Shown: positions 1 through 7,916 of the stretch, piece by piece
Layout: each line of letters opens with the position of its first letter
Position numbering within the stretch: the stretch's first letter is position 1
Assembly: GCA_001548435.1 (NCBI GenBank)
Contig: AP017308.1
Span: 629,030 to 693,029, forward strand
DNA length: 64,000 nucleotides
Direction: 5' to 3'
DNA from: Leptolyngbya sp. NIES-3755
GTDB lineage: Bacteria; Cyanobacteriota; Cyanobacteriia; Leptolyngbyales; Leptolyngbyaceae
The notes under the pieces: generated by a model
Told to the model about the DNA's origin: nothing
What the model saw: only the letters and a program-made list of their open reading frames with translations
The model's database searches: none
Position numbers and translations under genes: made by a program

Positions 1-1011
1 AGAATTCCGACCCTCAGCCGCATGGTACAAATGGCAGGCGGTATCAAGCAATCTGCCGATCTCAAGCAGGTCGAAATTATTCGTCGTCGTCCCGGTGGTG
101 GTGGAACTCAGAATTTCAGAGTTGATTTGAGCCGCTTGCTAACTGCTGGCGATCTGTCTCAAGATATTCAACTGCGCGATGGTGACACCGTTGTGATCCC
201 GGCTGCGGCTGCTTTGAACCCAGCGCTTTCTAGCGAATTGTCCAACTCTAGTTTGGCAGCCAGTTTCGATCGACCAATCAGCGTCATCGTTGCGGGTGAA
301 GTGAATCGTCCAGGTCCGCAGACCGTTCGGGGTGAAACGATTGCTCAACCCGATCCGACTGCCACTCCTGCCGCTCCTGGAGCCGCTCCTGTTACAACCG
401 TGACTCAGCGATTAAGAGCACCCACGGTCACAAGAGCACTTCAGCAAGCAGGCGGTATCACTCAACGTGCTAACATTCGCGATGTTGAGATCCGCCGAAC
501 CGTCTCGAATGGGACTGAGCAAGTGATCAAAGTTAACTTGATGAGCTTGCTGCGAGAAGGAGACGCGAAACAGGACATCATCCTGCAAGAAGGCGATCGT
601 GTCATCGTACCGATGGCGACTGCAAGCGTTACGCCTGAAGATGCAGCAATTATGGGACGCGGTGTAATTTCTCCAGAGTTGATCACTGTGAACGTTGTGG
701 GTCAGGTCGAACGTCCGGGAGCCGTTCAGGTCGCACCGTATACGACGATGAACCAGGCAATTTTGGCAGCAGGCGGATTTGCGCGAGGTGCAAAACGCAA
801 TGAAGTGGAATTTATCCGACTTCAGCCGAATGGAGCCGTCGATCGACGAAATGTGAACGTTGATTTCTCGCGTGGAATTGACCAAGCGAGTAACCCACCC
901 CTGCAAGCGGGCGATACGATCGTCATTCGGAAGACTGGCTTCCAGAGCTTTACGGAAGGCATTGGAACTGTTTTAGGTCCTGCACTTGGTATCTTTGGAA
1001 TCTTCCGTTAA
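1..1011 (+). CDS. SLBB-domain polysaccharide export protein, 5' end outside window
   Basis: The reading frame is open from base 1 (codons before the first ATG at 22 read RIPTLSR), so the gene starts upstream. At least three SLBB-type units are visible, each with an 'LQQAGGI'-like loop followed by 'VEIRR' and a closing 'LQEGDRVIVP' strand; the repeats lie near 1-210, 270-620 and 670-950. Pro/Ala-rich linkers separate them. SLBB repeats are found in Wza-like outer-membrane auxiliary proteins, which form the exit channel for capsular or exopolysaccharide in the Wzx/Wzy pathway. The Poly_export domain expected at the N terminus is not in the window. The C terminus ends in a short hydrophobic Gly-rich stretch. 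The family call is firm; the exact pathway is inferred. Confidence 0.85.
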   Translation, partial: RIPTLSRMVQMAGGIKQSADLKQVEIIRRRPGGGGTQNFRVDLSRLLTAGDLSQDIQLRDGDTVVIPAAAALNPALSSELSNSSLAASFDRPISVIVAGEVNRPGPQTVRGETIAQPDPTATPAAPGAAPVTTVTQRLRAPTVTRALQQAGGITQRANIRDVEIRRTVSNGTEQVIKVNLMSLLREGDAKQDIILQEGDRVIVPMATASVTPEDAAIMGRGVISPELITVNVVGQVERPGAVQVAPYTTMNQAILAAGGFARGAKRNEVEFIRLQPNGAVDRRNVNVDFSRGIDQASNPPLQAGDTIVIRKTGFQSFTEGIGTVLGPALGIFGIFR

Positions 1012-1031
1012 TTTTCCGTTCAGTCCGATCC

Positions 1032-1080
1032 AAAGGGAATGAGGCTTGATTAGGATAAAGACAGCCTTGTTCCCTTTTTT
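1032..1080 (+). terminator. Rho-independent terminator after the SLBB gene
   Basis: Stem AAAGGGAA-TG-AGGCT (1032-1046) pairs with AGCCT-TG-TTCCCTTT (1063-1077), and a T run follows. It sits 20 bp past the stop codon at 1011. Confidence 0.85.
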
Positions 1081-1255
1081 CGATGATTTGGAAAACTAAT
1101 CACTCAGTTAAGGAGATTAAATCACTCTTTATTCTGAGGCAGGAAGCTGGAGAACCCAGTACACTGAATCAGAGCGAACTTCTACTTCATTCCGGGAGAA
1201 TGGGTGAGTGAGTAATCACAGTGATACTGGTCGATCGCGCAGGATGGTGAAGTAG

Positions 1256-2308
1256 ATGGGCGAGATTGAACGCTGCTATCAAGTACTGGGATTAGAGTCT
1301 GGGGCGACACTTGAAGAAGTGAACCAGGCTTACAAAGATCTTGTGTTTATTTGGCATCCCGATCGGGTTCCCAAAGATAATCCTCGCCTGGTACAAAAAG
1401 CTGAGGCGAAGATCAAGGAACTGAATCACGCACGAGATATTTTGCGATCGCATTTCAAGAACAGTTCAGCGACAAACCCCCCTGCTGCGGCTCAACCCAA
1501 ACCCGCCTCGCAACAAACTTATTATCAGTCTTACTATTACCGTCCTCCTACTTCCTCGACGAACGGACGGCAAGCTTCTAGTGGGCATTCAACGAATGCC
1601 CATTATTCGAGCAATGGTCACTCGAATAATGGGCATTCAACGAATAGTCACTCAACAAACGGGCATTCGAGCAATGGTCACTCGACCGGACACTCAAATA
1701 ATGGACATTCAACGAACGGGCATTCTGAGCGGACTCGTCCCAACTATCAAACGTATCAGCCTTATCCCCGTCCGAACTATTCGCAGTCCTCGAATGAGCC
1801 AAGTCGATCGAGCGAATCGACTCCAAAATCTGAACCACCGAAATCTTCTGACAACACTCAGAATTACTACCGTCAGTCGCATTATCGAGCGGAATACCAT
1901 CATCCACCAAAATCTCCTGCCCGTCCTCAAATGCCAGACATGACCGGGAAAGATTTGAGCGGACAGAATTTGAAAGAGAAAGATCTGTCTGGATACAATC
2001 TTAGTCGGGCGAATTTGTCTCGTGCAGATTTGAGCGATACGTTCATGCACAAGGCAAATCTTGAAGGCGCGAAGCTAGAGAAAGCAAATCTGTTTCGGGC
2101 GAATTTGCTAGAGGCGAATTTGATTGGAGCCGATTTGAGAGAGGCGAATTTGATTGGAGCCGATTTGAGCGGGGCAGATTTGCGGGGCGCAGATTTGCGG
2201 GGGGCAAAAGTGGGATTTGACGATCGAGTGATGGTCAAACTCACAGGAGCCAATCTTCAAGGCGCAATCATGCCAAATGGCAAAGTTCACGGAGTACAAC
2301 CTTCTTAG
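1256..2308 (+). CDS. J-domain protein with pentapeptide repeats
   Basis: Residues 1-66 form a J domain with the HPD tripeptide at 34-36, so it should stimulate an Hsp70 (DnaK) ATPase. Residues 110-157 are a His/Asn/Ser/Gly low-complexity repeat (NGHS units), followed by a Ser/Pro/Tyr-rich linker. From about residue 228 to 345 there are pentapeptide repeats of the A(D/N)LxX type, which fold as a right-handed quadrilateral beta-helix. J domain plus pentapeptide fusions occur in cyanobacteria; the client is not known to me. ATG at 1256 is preceded by a purine-rich stretch (AGGATGG). Single gene, with no operon partner on this strand. Confidence 0.85.
   Translation: MGEIERCYQVLGLESGATLEEVNQAYKDLVFIWHPDRVPKDNPRLVQKAEAKIKELNHARDILRSHFKNSSATNPPAAAQPKPASQQTYYQSYYYRPPTSSTNGRQASSGHSTNAHYSSNGHSNNGHSTNSHSTNGHSSNGHSTGHSNNGHSTNGHSERTRPNYQTYQPYPRPNYSQSSNEPSRSSESTPKSEPPKSSDNTQNYYRQSHYRAEYHHPPKSPARPQMPDMTGKDLSGQNLKEKDLSGYNLSRANLSRADLSDTFMHKANLEGAKLEKANLFRANLLEANLIGADLREANLIGADLSGADLRGADLRGAKVGFDDRVMVKLTGANLQGAIMPNGKVHGVQPS
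1583..1726 (+). repeat. Tandem NGHS-type repeat coding region
   Basis: About 144 bp made of degenerate 12-18 bp units encoding GHS(T/S/N)N-like peptides, in frame inside the J-domain gene. Such arrays vary in length by slippage, and the array carries roughly ten histidines. Confidence 0.8.
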
Positions 2309-2829
2309 GAGTTCACTGCATTTGTCCAGTAGTGGAACGTTTCGCTGCCGATGCGATCGGATTCTTCTCGATAAATTTGTTCCAGACAGCGATAGAACGA
2401 CTGTGCGTATTGCTCTAATCCAAACGTCATCAAGCATTTTAGGATGCGAGTGATTCGGAGATAGTTGTGGTTGAAGCGATCGACCCATTCAGATTTACGA
2501 ATGGAATAGTCTTCTAAGCGCGTGATTTCTCCGCCGTTTTCTTGCAGTCCATAGAATCGGAGCATCACTCGTAGCGATCGCACTAAATTTTCACGCAACT
2601 GGGGGTTGGATTGAAATGCTTCGATCATCTCTGAGGTGACGATCGGCGCATTGGAATTAAAAGCACTTCGTTCCGCTAAAGGAAATAACCATTGAATGTA
2701 ATCATGAACGCACTCTAATTCCTCAAAGTCCCACGCCCAAATTTCTTCAATGGTTCGTCCTTCGATATCTCGCTGCTCTCCTAAGTAGAAAGAAACGAGT
2801 AAATTTGTCGATCGATCAGTTTGGCTCAT
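2305..2829 (-). CDS. OGFr-domain protein (opioid growth factor receptor-like conserved region)
   Basis: A 174-residue protein with the hallmark pattern of the OGFr conserved region: 'HDYIQWLFP' at about residues 41-49, followed by a helical stretch with 'RVMLRFYGL'. The domain was named from an animal protein but is widespread in bacteria, where its role is unknown. It starts three bases after the stop of the upstream lipoprotein gene, reading TGA-GGA-ATG, so the two are almost certainly translationally coupled. It is the last gene of the leftward four-gene operon. Its stop overlaps the 3' end of the convergent J-domain gene by 4 bp (2305-2308). Confidence 0.8.
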   Translation of the reverse strand: MSQTDRSTNLLVSFYLGEQRDIEGRTIEEIWAWDFEELECVHDYIQWLFPLAERSAFNSNAPIVTSEMIEAFQSNPQLRENLVRSLRVMLRFYGLQENGGEITRLEDYSIRKSEWVDRFNHNYLRITRILKCLMTFGLEQYAQSFYRCLEQIYREESDRIGSETFHYWTNAVNS

Positions 2830-2832
2830 TCC

Positions 2833-3345
2833 TCAATTAAAGCCGCAATCCTTGGGAGCGACTGTAAATTTGGTGATCGGCTGTTTATCCTTTCCGACGT
2901 AAGAATAGTAGAAAGAATAACCGTCTTTCAAATTCGCCTTGGTACTCGCATTGCTGCAAACTCGCTCTTTCACCACGTTGCGGATGATTTCTTTCGCATC
3001 ATCATTAATGTCCGCAGCCGTTTTCGTCACGAGTTGAAAATTGTAGAGCAGTCCATCTTCTTGAACATCTACTCTAGTCAGCGTGGTTTCTTCGTCAATT
3101 TGCTGTGGGGTAGAGCGATTCAGTTGAGCTGCGGTTACACGAAGCACAGTTTGATCGATCTTGCTTTTCTTTTCGGGAGGCTTTGTCGGCTGACTGGTTG
3201 GACTGTTTGCAGGGTTGCTCGAATCTACCGTTGGACTAGCGGGCTTGTTATTGCCAGACTCATTGGACGAGGAAAGGAAGGGAGCAAGTGGAAGGCAGCC
3301 TGTAAATAAAACCAGAATGGCAGACAGGTAGAAAAACTGCTTCAT
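2833..3345 (-). CDS. Putative lipoprotein, unknown function
   Basis: The N terminus is a short signal peptide ending in the lipobox LFTGC (Cys16), so the mature protein should be lipid-anchored. A low-complexity Ser/Pro/Asn/Thr linker (about residues 27-60) leads to a folded domain of about 105 residues containing two cysteines (in 'ERVCSN' and 'PKDCGF') that could form a disulfide. I do not recognise the domain. It is the third gene of the operon, 31 bp after the TPR gene and 3 bp before the OGFr gene. Confidence 0.75.
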   Translation of the reverse strand: MKQFFYLSAILVLFTGCLPLAPFLSSSNESGNNKPASPTVDSSNPANSPTSQPTKPPEKKSKIDQTVLRVTAAQLNRSTPQQIDEETTLTRVDVQEDGLLYNFQLVTKTAADINDDAKEIIRNVVKERVCSNASTKANLKDGYSFYYSYVGKDKQPITKFTVAPKDCGFN

Positions 3346-3376
3346 GATGAGTATTTATGAAAGTGCTCGAAAATAG

Positions 3377-4402
3377 TTACCATTTGAATCTGCGCGATCG
3401 TAATTGTCCCAGTTGTTCTCTCAAAAACGCTTGTTCTCCTGTGGCATTTAATTGCTGTGCGACCGAAAACGCTTGCTGATAATAAGTTTCAGCCGTTGCT
3501 AATTGTCCCGTTTGTCGTTGGTGTTGTGCCATCATCTTCAGCGAAGTTAACATCTGCCAAGCATCATTTTTCTGGGTTGCCATTGCTAAGCGCTGATTCA
3601 ACAGTTCGACAAAGCGATTTTCTTGTCCCATGCCGCGATATGCCTGCATCAAACCATCAAAGGCACGAAACTGAGTCGGCTGGTCTCCGTTCTGCTGTGC
3701 CAGGGTCATGGCTCGATCGTGAGCGCTGTAAGCCGATCGAGCATCGCCGATCGCTAAATATGCCTCACCTAAATGATTCAGAGTGTTCGCTGCTCCAACC
3801 GGATCTTTTACCTGATCTCGGAAGTTGCGGGCTTGTTCGAGATACGCGATCGCGGCTCGATAGTTGCCTTGAGCGGAATTGGCTAAACCTAGATTACTCA
3901 GCGATAAGCCTTGTCCCGCTTGATGTCTGATCGTTCGTGCCAGTCTCCAACCTTCTTCAAACGATTTCGCAGCTTCGCGAGTTTGACCACGTTGGAGAAT
4001 GACTTGCCCAACATTGTTGTATCCGTGGATTTGGCTAATCGTGTTGTTCAAATCTCGTGCAATTCCTAAACTACGACGGAACGCATTCTCGGCTTCATTC
4101 AGCCGACCGAGATTGATATAGATCATGCCAAGCAGATCATAGACACGACCTTGAGAAGGAGCTTCTCCGATCCGACGGTAAATGTCGATCGCGTTTTGCC
4201 AGTGTGCGATCGCTTGCTCTGGAAGTCCGGATTGATGCGCTTGAATGCCCGATTGAACATATCGATCGGCAGTTTCTCGCGTTTCTCTTTGAGTTCGGAC
4301 AGGAGGAGCATGTAATTGCTGCGTCAGGCTAGAGGCAAAACTAGGCGATCCAGTGAGCAGCAAAATTCCAGCAATCGAGACGGTTAATTTGAGAGTCAAC
4401 AT
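3377..4402 (-). CDS. Secreted tetratricopeptide-repeat protein
   Basis: An N-terminal signal peptide (residues 1-24, 'GILLLTGSPSFASS') is followed by about six TPR units from residue 43 onward, with typical 'LGMIYINLGRLNEAENAFRR' helices. TPR arrays are protein-binding scaffolds; the partner is unknown. The start ATG at 4402 overlaps the stop TGA of the upstream sigma-like gene (TGATG), which implies translational coupling and a shared task. An extracytoplasmic scaffold coupled to a sigma-like protein may suggest an envelope-sensing module, but this is inference. Confidence 0.82.
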   Translation of the reverse strand: MLTLKLTVSIAGILLLTGSPSFASSLTQQLHAPPVRTQRETRETADRYVQSGIQAHQSGLPEQAIAHWQNAIDIYRRIGEAPSQGRVYDLLGMIYINLGRLNEAENAFRRSLGIARDLNNTISQIHGYNNVGQVILQRGQTREAAKSFEEGWRLARTIRHQAGQGLSLSNLGLANSAQGNYRAAIAYLEQARNFRDQVKDPVGAANTLNHLGEAYLAIGDARSAYSAHDRAMTLAQQNGDQPTQFRAFDGLMQAYRGMGQENRFVELLNQRLAMATQKNDAWQMLTSLKMMAQHQRQTGQLATAETYYQQAFSVAQQLNATGEQAFLREQLGQLRSRRFKW

Positions 4403-5091
4403 CAGAAAAATTCGAGTTCTTCTAGGCTTGCATCGTCAGCCTCCAACTCGGAAACCGACTCTTGCTCTCTAGAATTCCCACCGAGATAGATCGTTCTAAT
4501 GTCTTCTGGTAAAAGTTTTTCAAGAACTCGATAGCCCTCTTGCAAATGTGCCTTAATTTCGTCTGGACTAATCTGTTCGCCTTCCGCTTGTAAATACGCT
4601 GCGATGCGAGTTTCGCTCCAATGGAACGTTTGCGACATCACAACCATTAATCGTGTCGCAGGCGGCAACTGTTCTAAAGCTCGATCGAGATAACACCAAA
4701 ACGGCGGAGACATCGATCGAATATCGTAATGAATCTCTTCGACTGAAGGGAGTTCTGCCTCATTAATTCCCGATGCTGTCACCGCTAAGAGCCAAGTTTG
4801 AAAGGTTGAACCGCTTTGGCTGAATGCACGTAAATCAACTCCTGCCAGTTCATGAAACACGTGTCGCCAAATTAACGCAAGTAGATATTCTGATTGGACT
4901 GGCGATCGAGCCGATCGAGAAATCAACGAATATACGATCGGGCTGTAGCGACAAAACAGCGCAACAAAGAATTGACCCGAATCTGGGTAGCGTTGAAACA
5001 GCGTCAGAAGTTCTTGATCGCTGTGATGAAACAACGCTTTAACGATCGGGTGATGTGCCTCTGGAAAGGTTGGAATCGCTACAGCTTTCAT
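4402..5091 (-). CDS. Divergent sigma-70 family (ECF-like) factor
   Basis: A 229-residue protein arranged like an ECF sigma factor. A region-2-like helical segment lies at about residues 30-95 ('YLLALIWRHVFHELA'), and a region-4-like helix-turn-helix at about 145-195 ('LPPATRLMVVMSQTFHWSETRIAAYL'-type pattern followed by 'EGYRVLEKL'). The match to canonical sigma-2 is weak: there is no obvious -10 recognition helix, so it may be a degenerate regulator rather than a working sigma factor. The acidic C-terminal tail (about 20 residues) is unusual. First gene of the operon with the TPR, lipoprotein and OGFr genes. Confidence 0.6.
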   Translation of the reverse strand: MKAVAIPTFPEAHHPIVKALFHHSDQELLTLFQRYPDSGQFFVALFCRYSPIVYSLISRSARSPVQSEYLLALIWRHVFHELAGVDLRAFSQSGSTFQTWLLAVTASGINEAELPSVEEIHYDIRSMSPPFWCYLDRALEQLPPATRLMVVMSQTFHWSETRIAAYLQAEGEQISPDEIKAHLQEGYRVLEKLLPEDIRTIYLGGNSREQESVSELEADDASLEELEFF

Positions 5092-5272
5092 AAATAGTGT
5101 CAGAGTCGAATTAATTACTATATACAGTCCCTAGGGAAAACGGCACACTTTTTTTACAAGCCGCCTCCGAAAAACGTTGTGATTTCCTAAAGCTTACGGA
5201 TGCCTTCGCGTTGGTGTTGATAGAATAAATAGACTTATTTAGCCAGCCCATTGCGTCAGCCACCTTATATCT

Positions 5273-5791
5273 ATGGATAGCTTGTTTTCGACCCAAGGCA
5301 TCATGGTCATGTTGCTCGGTGCGTATGCCGTAGCGATGTGGCTTTTCCTGACGAGCGCCCCAAAAGTTCATACGGTTATGGTTTCCGATCTCGAAAGTGC
5401 CCGCGATTTTTATGGCGGAATGCTGAAATTGGCGGTCGCTGAGGTTCCGTTGCACTATTACTACAACTACGAACAGTCGTTGGGAACGGCAGGCGTGAAT
5501 CCAATGTATTTGTCCGGTTCAATGGGGAGCACAACCGCACGGGGCAACGGAAATGATGGCTTGTGGTATCAACTGAAGAAAAATACGCAGCTTCATGTGA
5601 TTTCTGGAGCAACGATCGGTGAAAAAGATCGTCAGCGTCATGTCTGCTTCGATCGAGATTGTCTGGATCAAATTCTGCTTCGGGTTCAATCTCGCGGCAT
5701 CAAGCACAAAATCCGGCGTGAGAAGCCCCTAAATTTTTTGGTGAAGGACTATCACGGACAAGTTGTAGAACTTGCAGAAGTCATTAACTAG
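5273..5791 (+). CDS. Membrane-anchored VOC (glyoxalase/bleomycin-resistance fold) protein
   Basis: Residues 8-28 form one transmembrane helix. Residues 32-170 resemble a single vicinal-oxygen-chelate module: 'HTVMVSDLESARDFYGGML' opens it, 'HVCFDRDCLDQILLRVQSRG' lies in the second half, and 'FLVKDYHGQVVELAE' ends in the Glu often used as a metal ligand. This N-terminally anchored form is a cyanobacterial variant; the substrate is unknown. It stands alone between the divergent sigma-like gene and a terminator. Confidence 0.72.
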   Translation: MDSLFSTQGIMVMLLGAYAVAMWLFLTSAPKVHTVMVSDLESARDFYGGMLKLAVAEVPLHYYYNYEQSLGTAGVNPMYLSGSMGSTTARGNGNDGLWYQLKKNTQLHVISGATIGEKDRQRHVCFDRDCLDQILLRVQSRGIKHKIRREKPLNFLVKDYHGQVVELAEVIN

Positions 5792-5810
5792 CGTTGAATC
5801 ACAGGTTTGA

Positions 5811-5847
5811 AACGGGGAGTGAAGCTAAGTCTTGCTCCTCGTTTTTT
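5811..5847 (+). terminator. Terminator after the VOC gene
   Basis: Stem AACGGGGAG/CTCCTCGTT (one G-T wobble) with a 15-nt loop, followed by six T residues. Confidence 0.75.
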
Positions 5848-5953
5848 GTGTTTGAGGATGGCTGAATCACGAAAAGCTTCTGCTTAAAACGTAGTCATTA
5901 CGAGTTTGTTTTAGCTATGATGAATACTATATTGTTTCCAAGGAATCAGCCCA

Positions 5954-6493
5954 ATGGTGAAAGTAGTTGGCATCGCTGGAAGTTTAAGACCCGGTTCGTA
6001 CAGTCAGCAAGCGCTTAAAGTTGCCGTCGATCGCGTTTCTGCATTGGGAGCAGACGTGGAGATATTGGATCTACGATCGCTCAATCTTCCTTTCTGCGAT
6101 GGTAGCGACGATTATCCGGATTATCCAGGAGTTGCCAAGCTGAAACAGGCAGTGAATGATGCGGATGCCGTGATTTTAGCGACTCCGGAGTATCACGGCA
6201 GCGTGAGTGGAGTCCTGAAGAATGCTCTAGATTTGATGGGATTCGAGGAGTTTACCGGAAAAGTAACGGGTGTCATTAGCGTCTTAGGCGGTCAATCGAA
6301 CAGCAATTCATTGAATGATCTACGCATTATCCTTCGATGGATTCACGCTTGGACAATTCCCGAACAGATCGCAGTCGGTCAAGCTTGGAAGGCTTTTAGC
6401 GAAGATGGAAAATTAGTCGATGAAGGACTCTCAAAGCGATTCGATACGTTTGCTCAAAGCTTGGTTGAAACGACGCAAAGACTGAGAGGATGA
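5954..6493 (+). CDS. NADPH-dependent FMN reductase family protein
   Basis: A 179-residue flavodoxin-like fold. The FMN phosphate loop is 'GSLRPGSYSQQ' (residues 10-20), followed by the typical 'TPEYHGSVSGVLKNALDLM' (about 75-93) that contacts the flavin ring, and 'GVISVLGGQSNSNSLNDLR'. Members of this family (SsuE/ArsH/chromate-reductase-like) reduce FMN or quinones with NAD(P)H in the cytoplasm. The full family length is present and the ATG at 5954 is the natural start. The physiological substrate cannot be read from sequence. The next gene lies 66 bp downstream on the same strand. Confidence 0.85.
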   Translation: MVKVVGIAGSLRPGSYSQQALKVAVDRVSALGADVEILDLRSLNLPFCDGSDDYPDYPGVAKLKQAVNDADAVILATPEYHGSVSGVLKNALDLMGFEEFTGKVTGVISVLGGQSNSNSLNDLRIILRWIHAWTIPEQIAVGQAWKAFSEDGKLVDEGLSKRFDTFAQSLVETTQRLRG

Positions 6494-6559
6494 GTTCTTC
6501 CGTAGTCTCTTCATTCGATGCTGTGTCTAATCTGGGCACAGTATTTTTTTGGCAACTCT

Positions 6560-7411
6560 ATGACGGACTTCTCAAGCGTTCTGCAATTTATTCGCAGCTT
6601 TGAACAATCCCATCCAGATGTTTCTGTTTACGAAATCACAAATCGATTACGCGGTTATACCAAGCCAAGTTATACGACGAAAGCTTGGTCGATCGTCACT
6701 GGATTTGAGCAACCATTCATCGAAGCAAAGTTAGACCAAGAGCTTCTATTTGCCGGTGAACTGACTGATTTTGGACATTTCATCGCAGCGCTATCTGATC
6801 AAATCGATCAGCCTGGATTGCAATGGTCGGACTTTACTCGCTGGACAGGAGACTATACTTCTTGGGCGGGAGATATTGGATCAGCGATCGAGCTTTTTCG
6901 CTCTAAGCCTGGTAATTTGAAATCATTGAGAGAAGCCCTCGATCGATTTGCATCAGATTCAGATCATTCAGCCAATATTGCAGCTTGGACGGTTAGCGAA
7001 ACCATCAACAAAAACAAGCAAATTCGCCTGTCGGATGCAATTGAGCAATATCATGCAAGACCCTATTCTGAACATGTAAAAACATTCATTCAGCGACGCT
7101 TCAATGGCATTTTCGAGAATCAAACGCTGACGAATCCTGCCAAGCTAGAAGCAGAAATTCGGAATACAACGTTTGCTTATTTGGAACTCTCTCAAAATGC
7201 TGGAGCGCTGAAACAGATGATGAAATCGTTCACTCAAAAACTACGATCGACTCCCGATCGAGATTTACTCAGCGCTGATTTACTTCAAGGTTCACTCCAT
7301 TTCATGTCGCATCTCATTAGAAAAGGCAACCTTACACCTTTGAATTTCAAGCCGTATCAACAACCACAAGCACCCTGGCTTGGAACCGTGAACTATGAAG
7401 TTTCAGCTTGA
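6560..7411 (+). CDS. Unknown protein, 3' end abutting an IS200/IS605-type remnant
   Basis: A 283-residue soluble, mostly helical protein starting at MTDFSSV; an upstream in-frame ATG at 6518 would add an unlikely hydrophobic tail. I do not recognise the family. Visible features are a Trp-rich stretch (about residues 90-110, 'FTRWTGDYTSWAGDIGSAIE') and a helical C-terminal half. The stop codon TGA (7409-7411) lies inside the TTGACACTCC end of the mobile-element remnant, so the last residues (near VSA) may come from the insertion, and the ancestral protein may have been longer. Confidence 0.7.
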   Translation: MTDFSSVLQFIRSFEQSHPDVSVYEITNRLRGYTKPSYTTKAWSIVTGFEQPFIEAKLDQELLFAGELTDFGHFIAALSDQIDQPGLQWSDFTRWTGDYTSWAGDIGSAIELFRSKPGNLKSLREALDRFASDSDHSANIAAWTVSETINKNKQIRLSDAIEQYHARPYSEHVKTFIQRRFNGIFENQTLTNPAKLEAEIRNTTFAYLELSQNAGALKQMMKSFTQKLRSTPDRDLLSADLLQGSLHFMSHLIRKGNLTPLNFKPYQQPQAPWLGTVNYEVSA

Positions 7412-7875
7412 CACTCCTCAGCGTGAACGCACGAGGATTCTTGGCTCTACGAATGACCTTAAAATCCACTATCCTTCTTACTCAAGTTCCTACGGAGGGA
7501 AACCCTCCTCCAGAATTGAGCGCTTGCGGCAATGCTTAAACCTTTCAACCGTGCTACAACACCAATTGACGAGCCTAACTTAGTGAACCCCAGAGAGTCT
7601 ATCTCCCCAAGCGCACTAGGATACAAGCCTAGTGTTCGGGCGTGCCGCCCTACATTTTCTAACTCCAAAATATTCAGTTCTCTGGTGGTGGGATGTGATG
7701 GTTTTAATCCCTAGCTGTTTTAAGAGTTTTCGCCGCTCTTTGCTCAACAGATTTACGCCTGAAAGTGTGTCTTGCAACCGTTTCACGATGGCGAAGGAGT
7801 TTAATCTTAGCAGTTCAATCGTATCTCAAAGCTGTGCTAGAAGCACGGGGTTTTAGACCCATTCTTCTGATAAAA
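7408..7875 (-). mobile_element. Decayed IS200/IS605-family (IS1341-type) element
   Basis: Read on the minus strand, the right end has the arrangement typical of this family: a GAATCCTCGTGCG-TTCA-CGC hairpin (7416-7436) followed by GAGTGTCAA at 7408-7416, about 50 bp after a stop codon. At the other end a short hairpin GTGCT-AGA-AGCAC (7834-7846) with a GGGGTTTTAGACCC motif (7847-7860) resembles a left-end structure. No terminal inverted repeats or target duplication are visible, as expected for a single-strand transposing element. No intact transposase remains. The left boundary is approximate. Confidence 0.6.
7459..7668 (-). pseudogene. Probable C-terminal tail of a TnpB-like protein
   Basis: An open stretch of 69 codons ending in KKDSGF-stop, 50 bp before the element's right end, which is exactly where tnpB stops in IS1341-type elements. 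The catalytic RuvC and zinc-finger parts are absent; upstream the frame breaks into fragments (around 7690-7830 another frame reads KERRKLLKQLGIKTIT). Identification rests mainly on position and the right-end hairpin, not on a recognised motif. Confidence 0.45.
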
Positions 7876-7880
7876 ATAAT

Positions 7881-7909
7881 CTGGGGTAGGTATGCTCACC
7901 CGCCCCCAG
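7881..7909 (-). terminator. Terminator of the methyltransferase lipoprotein gene
   Basis: On the minus strand, CTGGGG(G) and CCCCAG enclose a 16-nt loop and are followed by ATTATTTTTAT. It lies 8 bp past the stop codon at 7917. Confidence 0.75.
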
Positions 7910-7916
7910 AACTACT

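Noticed and set aside
1578-2253. Several long frames opposite or alongside the J-domain/pentapeptide gene
   Set aside because: Repeat-driven shadows; they encode low-complexity Lys/Ser/Ile-rich peptides with no domain, while the chosen frame has a J domain and pentapeptides.
7532-7856. Plus-strand open frames inside the IS remnant
   Set aside because: Short, low-complexity, no start signals; the element's coding strand is minus.
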